From NCBI GenBank assembly GCA_024235675.1, contig JACKLZ010000004.1:243501-307500 (forward strand): 64,000 bases of DNA, written 5' to 3'. The notes below the pieces were generated by a model. That model was not told the origin of the DNA. It saw only the letters and a list, made by a program, of their open reading frames with translations, and ran no database searches. Numbering within the stretch: the first letter of the stretch is position 1; each line of letters begins with the position of its first letter. Made by a program: the position numbers and the translations under genes. The stretch is from Zoogloeaceae bacterium (GTDB lineage Bacteria; Pseudomonadota; Gammaproteobacteria; Burkholderiales; Rhodocyclaceae). Shown in pieces: positions 40,794-48,865 of this stretch.

Positions 40794-42278
40794 ATGGCGT
40801 TCAAAGTCCTTACTGCTGAAGTGTCACACGAGACCAACACCTTCAGCGTGCGTCAGACCGACGCGGATGCATTCCGGGATCGCTTCTTTTTGCTGGGCGA
40901 AGCCGCGCTCGTTGAGCGTGCGCATGCGAATACCGAGTTGGCCGGCGTGCTTGATGTTGGCCGCGCGCATGACTGGACGGTTCGGCATGTGCTGAGCGTC
41001 GCCGCCGGCCCGAGCGGGTACGTCAAGCGCGCGGCCTTCGACAGCTTTGCCGCGCCAATCATGCTGCGCGCCTCCGAGGCCCGGTTCGACGGGGTAATCC
41101 TGTGCCTGCACGGGGCGATGGTTCCCGATTTTTGCGAAGACGGAGAAGGCGAGCTGTTGCGCCAGTTGCGCGCCGCCATCGGCATGACGGTGCCGGTGGC
41201 GATCACGCTGGATCCTCACGCGAATGTCACCCGTCAGATGTGCGCGCTCGCCGACATCATCGTTTCGTTCAAGACCTATCCGCATGTCGATATGCGCGAG
41301 ACCGGGCGGCACGCGGCGGACATCCTTCACCGGACAATGGCCGGCGAGATCCGGCCGCGCACGATCATGGCCCGGGTGCCGATGCTCGAAGAGGTCAATG
41401 GCGGGCGCACCGATATTGGCCCGATGATCGCGCGCCTCGACCGCGCACGCGCTTACGAAGCACGCGATGACGTATTCGCCGTCAGCATCAACGCGGGCTT
41501 CGCGAGTGCCGATATCGCCGAGGTCGGCCCCACCGTGCTGGTCACCGGGCAAGGTGACGCCGACGCCCACATGGCGTTCGCCCAGACGCTCGCCGATGAT
41601 ATGTGGGCGAGGCGCCGAGAATCTTTGAATGCCTATCTCAGTGTCGTCGAAGCAGCGACGCTGGCCCGCGAATTTCCGGCGGGCGAAGGCCCCTTGGTGA
41701 TTGCGGACTATGCCGACAACCCCGGCGCGGGCGCCTATGGCGATTCGACCGCCTTGCTGGCGGCGCTCCTGGATGCCGATGTTGACGACGCCGCCTTTGG
41801 CCCGATGGTCGATAGCGAGGCGGTCAAGCAGTTGTGCGCGGCGAGTGTCGGCCAGCCGGTCAGGCTTGCCCTGGGCGGCAAGACGAACCCGAGATTCGGC
41901 GGCGGGCCGCTGCAGCTGGAGGGCACTTTGGTGTCCGTCTGGGACGGAAAATTTGTCGGCGACGGCCCGATTCTGGGCGGCCTGAGCGCCAGCTTTGGGC
42001 CCACTGCCGTCATCCGCGTTCAGGGCATCGACATCCTGGTGGTGACGCTGGCCCGGCAGATTCTCGATGCGCAGCAGTTCAAGGCCTTCGGCATTGACCC
42101 GGCGCACAAACGCGTCGTGGCGCTCAAGTCGATGCAGCATTTTCGTGCCGCCTTCGAGCCGATCGCCGGCCGGGTCATTGCCTGCGACAGCGGCGCCTTG
42201 TGCACGCCGGACTACCGCTGCCTGCCGTACCGCAATGTCCCGCGGCCAATATTTCCGCTGGACGACTTCGACGTCTGA
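40794..42278 (+). CDS. M81 family metallopeptidase (MlrC-like)
   Basis: 494-aa M81 (MlrC/microcystinase C-like) protein. The N-terminal domain contains SHETNTFS, LCLHGAMV, TLDPHANV and FKTYPHVDM, which supply the zinc ligands. A second domain (about 300-490) starts near the ADYADNPGAGAYGDST motif. MlrC hydrolyses linear microcystin fragments, but most relatives act on unknown peptides or amidated compounds. It is followed, after 364 nt, by a DUF1611 gene and a PLP racemase gene on the same strand. Confidence 0.88.
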   Translation: MAFKVLTAEVSHETNTFSVRQTDADAFRDRFFLLGEAALVERAHANTELAGVLDVGRAHDWTVRHVLSVAAGPSGYVKRAAFDSFAAPIMLRASEARFDGVILCLHGAMVPDFCEDGEGELLRQLRAAIGMTVPVAITLDPHANVTRQMCALADIIVSFKTYPHVDMRETGRHAADILHRTMAGEIRPRTIMARVPMLEEVNGGRTDIGPMIARLDRARAYEARDDVFAVSINAGFASADIAEVGPTVLVTGQGDADAHMAFAQTLADDMWARRRESLNAYLSVVEAATLAREFPAGEGPLVIADYADNPGAGAYGDSTALLAALLDADVDDAAFGPMVDSEAVKQLCAASVGQPVRLALGGKTNPRFGGGPLQLEGTLVSVWDGKFVGDGPILGGLSASFGPTAVIRVQGIDILVVTLARQILDAQQFKAFGIDPAHKRVVALKSMQHFRAAFEPIAGRVIACDSGALCTPDYRCLPYRNVPRPIFPLDDFDV

Positions 42279-42642
42279 GCCGGCATGCCGTGACAAGCAC
42301 ACCGGGCGCCGCCCGGTCCGGGCTTGTGTTGCGATGCGCAATGCGCTTCGATTGGGCGCAGAAGCGTATTTTTTCGCCGACAGATCCTGCGTGTCAGGGC
42401 GGTCGAAATCAGCTTTTCCCTTCAAGTTTGAGTAGAAAGGCCTTTTTTATTGTTTCGGGGCTAGCCGGCAGGCTGGGCGCCAATCTGGCGATTTCGACCC
42501 GCCCGCCAGTCATTGTGCTGCGATGCACTGTGCTATGGTGAATGACACATACCCGACTTTCTGGGGACTATTGGCTGCCCTTCGGCTGTACGCTGTCGGC
42601 CCATTCGGTCGTTTCCTTTGAGCCTCACCAAAGGATCACCCA
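42279..42642. other. Intergenic region before the DUF1611 gene
   Basis: 364 nt with no supportable gene. A 7-bp hairpin ACCGGGC-GCC-GCCCGGT lies just after the M81 stop, without a T-run. TATGGT near 42533 could be a -10 for the DUF1611 gene. The next gene therefore may have its own promoter rather than relying on the M81 gene. Confidence 0.4.
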
Positions 42643-43839
42643 ATGTCCAATCCGTTCCTCAGGTCGCCGAGCGCGATCACGCCCCGTCCTGCGCCTTCAC
42701 TTGTTCGCGTCAAGGCCACACCCAGTGTGCTTGAGCCGGCGCGCGACGCGGCACGGCGCGCCACCGCCATCGTCTATTGCGAAGCCAATTTCGGTGCCAT
42801 TGACGGCAAGACCGCCAATGGTCTGGTCCGGCACTCGGAGAAGTACACGATCCTGTCGGTCATCGATAGCCAGAACGCCGGCCGTGACGCGGGTGAGGTG
42901 CTGGACGGCGTCCACAATGCGATCCCTCTGTGCGCAGACCTGGCGGCCGCGCTGGCCCTCACTGACAGCATTCCTGATTTCTTCATCTTCGGTATGGCAC
43001 CGGCCAGTGGCATGTTGTCGCCAGGCGAGCGCGATGTCGTGCTTGAGGCCATCGGCCAAGGCATGAACGTGGTCAATGGATTGCATGAGTTCCTCAACGA
43101 AGACGCCGAGTTCGTCGCCGCAGCGGCGGCCAGTAAGGTCAGGCTCATCGATGTGCGCAGGCCGCGCGAGAAGAAGGATTTGCGCCTCTTCTCGGGCCGA
43201 ATCAATCAGGTCAACTGTCCGCGCATTGCCGTGCTCGGCACCGACTGCGCTATCGGCAAACGCACCACCGCGACGATTCTCGCCCGTGCGCTCAACGCGG
43301 TTGGCATCAAGGCCGTGCTCGTCGGCACCGGCCAGACAGGACTGATGCAGGGCGCCCGCTACGGCGTCGCGCTCGACGCGGTCCCGTCGCAGTTTTGCTC
43401 GGGTGAAATGGAAGCGGTGGTTGTCGAGGCCTTTGAAGGCGAGCACCCGGACGTGATCATCATCGAAGGGCAGGGCGCGCTCAGCCACCCCGCGTTTTCG
43501 ACCTCAAGCCTGATCCTGCGCGGCAGCCATCCCCATGCGGTGATCCTGCAGCACGCACCTGGCCGCGCACACCGCTGCGACTTTCCGGCCATGCCGATGC
43601 CCACCCCGGCCAGCGAGATCAATCTGATCCAGACCTTCTCCGACACCCGGGTCATCGGCCTGACTCTGAACCACGAGAACATGGAAACGGCCGAGGTCGA
43701 CGCGGCGGCCACGCATTACTCACGCGAGCTGGGCATTCCGGTTGCCGATGCACTGACCCACACTCCGGCGCGGCTTGTCGATATGGTGCTTGCCGCGTTT
43801 CCCGAATTGCACAGGAGGCAGGTCGCCCTGCTGCAATGA
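42643..43839 (+). CDS. DUF1611 protein (DgcN-like)
   Basis: 398-aa member of the DUF1611 family, related as I recall to DgcN, which takes part in D-glutamate catabolism in marine bacteria. It shows a Rossmann-like N-terminal half (about 35-190) and a P-loop half with GTDCAIGKRTTA (about 200-212). The later motif IIEGQGALSHPAF is characteristic. Its stop overlaps the next start by 4 nt (ATGA), so it is coupled to a PLP racemase, not to the enolase-type epimerase (DgcA) known in the DgcN-DgcA pair. Confidence 0.85.
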   Translation: MSNPFLRSPSAITPRPAPSLVRVKATPSVLEPARDAARRATAIVYCEANFGAIDGKTANGLVRHSEKYTILSVIDSQNAGRDAGEVLDGVHNAIPLCADLAAALALTDSIPDFFIFGMAPASGMLSPGERDVVLEAIGQGMNVVNGLHEFLNEDAEFVAAAAASKVRLIDVRRPREKKDLRLFSGRINQVNCPRIAVLGTDCAIGKRTTATILARALNAVGIKAVLVGTGQTGLMQGARYGVALDAVPSQFCSGEMEAVVVEAFEGEHPDVIIIEGQGALSHPAFSTSSLILRGSHPHAVILQHAPGRAHRCDFPAMPMPTPASEINLIQTFSDTRVIGLTLNHENMETAEVDAAATHYSRELGIPVADALTHTPARLVDMVLAAFPELHRRQVALLQ

Positions 43840-44933
43840 GCGCCCCGCGGCTTGAGATCGATCTCGACAAGATCCGTCACAACGCGCTCACGCTGGTGCA
43901 GCGGCTCGCGCGCCACGGCATCTCCGTCACCGGCGTGACCAAGTCTGCCCTCGGCTCGCCAGAGGTGGCCGGCGCCATGCTTGACGGCGGCGTCAGCGGG
44001 CTGGGCGATTCGAGAATCGAAAACATCGAGGCCATGCGCGCGGCGTTTGTGCGCGGGCCCATGACCCTGATCCGCACGCCGATGCTGTCGCAGGTCAAAC
44101 GCGTGGTGGCGGGCGCCAACGTCAGCTTCAACACCGAAATCGACGTGATCGACGCCCTGTCGTCGGCCGCCGGCAAGGCGGGCGTGATCCACGGCGTCGT
44201 GTTGATGGTCGAGTTGGGTGATTTGCGCGAGGGGATTCTGCCGGGCGATCTTGCGCACATGGTGCGTCAGGTCTTGCGCCTTCCCAACATCCTGCTCAAG
44301 GGCATCGGCGGAAATCTCGCCTGTGCCAGCGGCGTGGTGCCCGACGCGCGCAACATGGCAGAACTGTCCGCCCTGGCCGACGCGATCGACGCAAGTTTCG
44401 GCCTGCTGCTACAAACCATCTCCGGCGGCAACTCGGCCAGTCTCGACTGGGCCCTGAGCGGCGCAGACACCGGCCGGATCAACGATCTGCGACTCGGCGA
44501 AGCCATCGTTCTCGGCCGCGAACCGCTCCATCGGCAGCCCATAGAGGGCTTGCACAGTGATGCCGCGGTGCTTGTCGCCGAAGTCATCGAATCCAAGCGC
44601 AAGCCATCCGAACCCTGGGGTGACATTGCGCAAACCGCGTTTGGCGGCAAGCCCCGCGAACCGGATCGCGGTCCGATGACCCGCCTACTGCTTGCGGTCG
44701 GCCATCAGGACACCGACCCCAGTGGGCTGGTGCCGCCAGTGGGCTTCGAGCTGCTCGGCGCGTCCAGCGATCACTTGATTGTCCGCTCCGATCGCGCCGA
44801 GATCGCGGTCGGTGACGAAATCCGCTTCCAGCCCAACTACGCGGCATTGTTGCGGGCAATGACATCGCCCTTTGTCGCCAAATGCCTCACCTCCCGAGCG
44901 CGGACAATGGCGCAGGTACGAATCGCGCACTGA
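43836..44933 (+). CDS. Alanine/ornithine-racemase-like fold-type III PLP enzyme
   Basis: 365-aa fold-type III PLP protein of the alanine/ornithine racemase (YhfX-like) group. It opens LEIDLDKIRHNALTL, with the PLP lysine as Lys36 in TGVTKSALG, an MVELGDLREGI motif typical of this subgroup, and a phosphate-binding SGGNSASLDW near the C-terminal half. It probably racemises a specific amino acid or derivative. The context with DUF1611 and an M81 peptidase suggests use of D-amino acids or peptides. Confidence 0.87.
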   Translation: MSAPRLEIDLDKIRHNALTLVQRLARHGISVTGVTKSALGSPEVAGAMLDGGVSGLGDSRIENIEAMRAAFVRGPMTLIRTPMLSQVKRVVAGANVSFNTEIDVIDALSSAAGKAGVIHGVVLMVELGDLREGILPGDLAHMVRQVLRLPNILLKGIGGNLACASGVVPDARNMAELSALADAIDASFGLLLQTISGGNSASLDWALSGADTGRINDLRLGEAIVLGREPLHRQPIEGLHSDAAVLVAEVIESKRKPSEPWGDIAQTAFGGKPREPDRGPMTRLLLAVGHQDTDPSGLVPPVGFELLGASSDHLIVRSDRAEIAVGDEIRFQPNYAALLRAMTSPFVAKCLTSRARTMAQVRIAH

Positions 44934-45717
44934 GGCGGGGCGGCGCACTCATCCGCAATCGCTCTGCCCTTGGCCGGCGGCGTCCCCGGTGCCGGCGACA
45001 CCCGCCGTGGCCCGTTGTGTTCGCCCCTACGCGGGCCGCTGAAGTCAAACCAGGTCGGCTGGGTGCTTCATCAAGCGCTGACCCGGATTCCGCTGCGCGG
45101 CATCTGGGCTGCGGCCTTGGGGCGCTCAGGTGAGTGATCGACACCGGTTACGGTCGGTCGTCACTGATCACCCAACCCGCATCGATTGTGCCGGCATGTA
45201 TCTGGCCGTCTTCTGGTGTCGTCCCGGCCCATCACGAACGTGCTTCCCGCGCCCCATCTCCCCAAGGTCTATCAGGGCGGCTTAACTGCGTCCAAGGACA
45301 TCAGGCTCGACTTCCGTCGCGGCATTTTTTTACCCGGCTCAATGACGCCGATGCCTCTTGCGGATGTCCGAATGAGGCGAGGGCAGGCGAAGACCTTCGG
45401 TTGACCGTGAAAGTCGCGGGCGCGCATTATCGTCGGGCGGTGGGCACGAGATCGTGATCGGGTAGGCGCGTCGAGAGTTTCTCTTTGCTGTCATGTGCGT
45501 TGAGTCGCCGGGCTGCGTGTGCGTTGCACGTTTGACGCTTACCTGCGGGGCGTGTCAGGCCAAGCCGTAATTGAGGGGGGCGCTACTGCGCAGCTTGTTG
45601 GTCGGGGGAATGTGCGTGTTTTGTCTGCGTCCGGTCTGTTCGCAGAAGAAACGACCAGAAGCCGGGCGTCGCTTGTGCAGGGTGATGTAAGCGGCGCGTG
45701 ATCGAGGCGGGAGGAGC
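44934..45717. other. Gene-poor 784-nt region containing a decayed gene copy
   Basis: No intact gene is supportable. The central part (about 45172-45481) is a degenerate relic of an ABC ATPase gene. The parts before 45172 and after 45481 show nothing recognisable beyond the ribosome binding site GGGAGGAGC of the following kinase. Confidence 0.6.
45172..45481 (+). pseudogene. Decayed 5' copy of an ABC-2 exporter ATPase gene
   Basis: The segment aligns by eye with 51950-52260, the promoter region and first codons of the intact ATPase gene. Shared stretches include the noncoding ATCGATTGTGCCGG / ATCCATTGTGCCGG and the coding HLPKVYQGGLTASKDIRLD versus NLSKVYEGGFTALKDINLD. The start ATG is ATC here, about 30 nt covering Walker A are missing, and small indels follow. 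So it is a noncoding relic; remains fade out near 45481. Confidence 0.8.
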
Positions 45718-48147
45718 ATGACCGTTAATGTCGCACCACGTCCGGCGAATGATGCTGAACGCGTTGTTGCGCTGCATGGCTACGCCGTGCTTGATACGGC
45801 GCCGGAGCCGGCGCTGGACGAGATTGCTGCGCTCGCCGCAAACGTCTGTGGCACGCCGATCGCGTTGATCTCGCTGGTTGATGATCAACGCGTGTGGTTC
45901 AAGGCGCGGGTCGGGTTCGACGGGGCTGAGCTGCCGCGCGATGTGGCGCTCGATGCGCATGCCATTTTGCGGCCGGACGCGTTGTTGATTGTCGAGGATG
46001 CGCAGACGGATCCGCGTTTTGCCGACAATCCGCTGGTCACAGGCGATGCGGCGATACGCTTCTATGCTGGTGCGCCCTTGGTGACGCCGGCGGGGCATGT
46101 CCTCGGTACGCTGTGTGTCATTGACCACCAGCCCCGCAAACTGAACGCCGTGCAGCGTCAGACGCTCGGTGTGCTGAGCCGTTCCGTGATGACCCATATG
46201 GCACTGCAGCGCAGCGCCGCTGCCGAGCGCCCTTGTTCGGTGGCGCAGCAGGTGGATGGGGCGGAAAGCTATCGTGCGGTGGTCGAGGCGGCGCCCTGCG
46301 GCATCGTTGTTGTCGATCAGGCGGGGATCATTACCCTGATCAATGATCACACCGAAGCGCTGTTTGGCTGGTCGCGCGCTGAACTGGTGGGTCAGGCGGT
46401 CGAAGTGCTGCTGCCCGAATCCCTGCGCGCCGGTCAGGCGATCGAACGCGACAGGTTCTTCGCGCATCCGGAGACGCGACCCATGGGCGTTGGCCGTGAG
46501 CTGTTGGGTCGGCGCAAGGATGGCAGTGAGTTTCCGCTGGAAATCGGTCTGAATCTGGTCACTACGGCGGAGGGGCCGCGCGTGCTGGCGACCGTGGTCG
46601 ACAATAGCTGGCGCCAACAGGCCGAGGATGAGGTCCGTCGCCTCGCCGAAATTGTCGCGTCCAGCAACGATGCGATCATCGGAAAAACGCTCGACAGTGT
46701 CGTCACCAGCTGGAACGCCGCGGCCGAGCGGCTGTTTGGCTATAGCGAAGCCGAAATGATCGGCACCCCCATTACGCGGCTTATTCCGACCGAGCGGCTC
46801 GACGAAGAGCGCCACATTCTCGAGAGCATCCAGCGTGGCGAACGCATCCGTGATTTCGATACCGTGCGCATCAACAAGGCGGGGCAGCATATCGACGTCA
46901 GCGTCACCATTTCGCCCATTACGGATCATGCCGGCCGGATCATTGGTGCGTCGAAAATTGTCCGTGATATCGGAGAGCGCAAGCGCGCCGAACAGGCGCT
47001 GAGCATTCAGTCGGAACGCATGGCGTTGGCGACGAAATCCCACGGAATCGGCGTATGGGACTGGGATCTTTCAAGGAACACCGTCCTGTGGGATGCGCGT
47101 ATGTTCGAGATCTACGGCTTGCCAGAGGTGCCCGATGGCGTGCTGGACTATCGCGATTGGGCGAATGCGGTCTTGCCCGAGGATCTGCCTGCGCAGGAGG
47201 CGCAATTGCAGGAGACTGTCCGCCGGTGCGGGCGAGGTGAGCGGAAGTTTCGCATCCGCCGGCGCATCGATGGCGCGCTGCGCGTCATCCAGGCCTCGGA
47301 AATGGTGTTGACGGATACCTCCGGTGAGGGCGTTCGGGTCGTCGGTATCAATTACGACGTCACGGAGCGCGAGGAGGCGAACGATCGCCTTGTCGCCTTG
47401 AATGACGAACTCCGCGCGGCTACGGTGCGCGCACAGACCGCCGACCGGCTCAAATCCGCTTTTCTCGCCACGATGAGTCACGAGTTGCGTACGCCCCTGA
47501 ATTCCATCATCGGGTTTACCGGCGTTGTGCTGCAGGAGTTGCCCGGGCCGCTCAACGCCGAGCAGAAGAAGCAGCTCGAGATGGTCAGAACAAGTTCGCG
47601 CCACCTGCTGTCCTTGATCAACGATGTGCTCGACCTGTCCAAAATCGAGGCCGGCGAGATGCAACTCAGCGCCGAGCCGGTGGACCTGTGCGCGGCCGTC
47701 GACGCGAGCGTCGCCATTGTGCGTCCGCTCGCCGAGTCGAAGGGACTGACGCTGCGCGCCGAACTGGCACCTGCGGTTGGCCCGGTCGTCGGCGACCCGC
47801 AACGCGTCAAGCAGATCCTGATGAACCTGCTGTCGAATGCGATCAAATTTACCCGGCACGGCAGCATTACCGTATCGGTGCTGACAACGGCGAGTGGTCC
47901 GGGTGTGCAGGTGGCCGATACGGGCATGGGCATCAAGGCCGAGGATATGGTCGAACTGTTCAAGCCGTTTACCCAGATCGAAACCGGATTGAGCCGCAAT
48001 CATGACGGCACCGGGCTCGGGCTGGTGATTTGCCGAAAGTTCGCGGCGTTGATGGGAGGGGAGGTCCATGCCGAGAGCGTGTGGGAAAAAGGCAGCGTCT
48101 TTACCTTGGTGCTGCCGCCCGTGGGGCCGGCGGCGCCAGCCGCGTAA
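45718..48147 (+). CDS. GAF/multi-PAS sensor histidine kinase
   Basis: 809-aa cytoplasmic sensor kinase. A GAF domain (about 20-160) is followed by three PAS domains (about 185-300, 305-430, 440-555), HisKA with His in MSHELRTPLNS, and a HATPase domain with N-box MNLLSNAIKF and G-boxes DTGMGI and GTGLGL. There are no membrane segments, so the signal is internal. GGGAGGAGC precedes the ATG. The two following genes encode a CheY-like protein and a REC-GGDEF-EAL protein, likely its partners. Confidence 0.92.
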   Translation: MTVNVAPRPANDAERVVALHGYAVLDTAPEPALDEIAALAANVCGTPIALISLVDDQRVWFKARVGFDGAELPRDVALDAHAILRPDALLIVEDAQTDPRFADNPLVTGDAAIRFYAGAPLVTPAGHVLGTLCVIDHQPRKLNAVQRQTLGVLSRSVMTHMALQRSAAAERPCSVAQQVDGAESYRAVVEAAPCGIVVVDQAGIITLINDHTEALFGWSRAELVGQAVEVLLPESLRAGQAIERDRFFAHPETRPMGVGRELLGRRKDGSEFPLEIGLNLVTTAEGPRVLATVVDNSWRQQAEDEVRRLAEIVASSNDAIIGKTLDSVVTSWNAAAERLFGYSEAEMIGTPITRLIPTERLDEERHILESIQRGERIRDFDTVRINKAGQHIDVSVTISPITDHAGRIIGASKIVRDIGERKRAEQALSIQSERMALATKSHGIGVWDWDLSRNTVLWDARMFEIYGLPEVPDGVLDYRDWANAVLPEDLPAQEAQLQETVRRCGRGERKFRIRRRIDGALRVIQASEMVLTDTSGEGVRVVGINYDVTEREEANDRLVALNDELRAATVRAQTADRLKSAFLATMSHELRTPLNSIIGFTGVVLQELPGPLNAEQKKQLEMVRTSSRHLLSLINDVLDLSKIEAGEMQLSAEPVDLCAAVDASVAIVRPLAESKGLTLRAELAPAVGPVVGDPQRVKQILMNLLSNAIKFTRHGSITVSVLTTASGPGVQVADTGMGIKAEDMVELFKPFTQIETGLSRNHDGTGLGLVICRKFAALMGGEVHAESVWEKGSVFTLVLPPVGPAAPAA

Positions 48148-48434
48148 CCCGACCGCTGGGTCCGGGTCAGACGGTCGGGCTGCATGCGGGCGGCAGATCG
48201 GTGCGCTCTGTAAGGGATGGCGCCCGGGCAGGCGTGAGTCGCTCGTGCCCGTTTCGATCGGCGTCTCACCTTCGCCAGCCTCTTGGCGTCGTGCCCGGCG
48301 TGCGTCACCAACCGCGAAGGTACCGGATTCGGGCGGGCCATTTGCCAACGTCCGGCCGCCCGGCGCGACACGGGTACAATGCGTACGGAATGAACGTTTG
48401 CCCGCATCTTGCCGATGAATGGAGCTGCGACCCA

Positions 48435-48824
48435 ATGAAAAGACACATTCTTTTGATCGAGGATAATGAGCAGAACCGCTATCTGGCCACCTTTTTGCTG
48501 CAGCGAAGCGGATACCATGTTGAACATGCGGCGGACGGGCCGGCCGGCGTGGCGCGGGCAAGGCAAGAGCCGCCGGCGCTCATTCTGCTCGACATCCAGC
48601 TCCCGGGCATGGATGGTTATGCCGTCGCCCGGGCCCTGCGCGCCGATGCGACACTGCTGAGCACGCCGATCATCGCGGTGACCAGCTATGCGATGGCCGG
48701 CGACCGCGAAAAGGCGCTGTCCGCCGGCTGTGACGGGTATATCGAGAAGCCCATCGACCCGGATACTTTTGTTGCCGAAGTCAGTCGTTTTCTGCCTGTC
48801 GACAACGTTCGCACCGCGCCATGA
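48435..48824 (+). CDS. CheY-like single-domain response regulator
   Basis: 129-aa receiver domain. It has the acidic pair in LIEDNEQ, phosphoacceptor Asp in LILLDIQLPGMDG, Thr in AVTSYA, and Lys in YIEKPID. The sequence resembles DivK-type regulators. There is no output domain, so it must relay to a partner, such as the kinase upstream (288 nt away) or the REC-GGDEF-EAL protein downstream (41 nt). GGAG precedes the ATG by 10 nt. Confidence 0.92.
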   Translation: MKRHILLIEDNEQNRYLATFLLQRSGYHVEHAADGPAGVARARQEPPALILLDIQLPGMDGYAVARALRADATLLSTPIIAVTSYAMAGDREKALSAGCDGYIEKPIDPDTFVAEVSRFLPVDNVRTAP

Positions 48825-48865
48825 AAGACTCAATGGTGTTCGCAAAGAACATAAGGGCCTAGCCG

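Noticed and set aside
40824..42425. Minus-strand 533-codon frame opposite the M81 gene
   Set aside because: Shadow frame; the M81 protein is full length with zinc motifs on the plus strand.
45583..48561. Long minus-strand reading frames opposite the histidine kinase
   Set aside because: The plus strand encodes a complete GAF/PAS/HisKA/HATPase protein; the antisense frames are Arg/His-rich with no recognisable motif.
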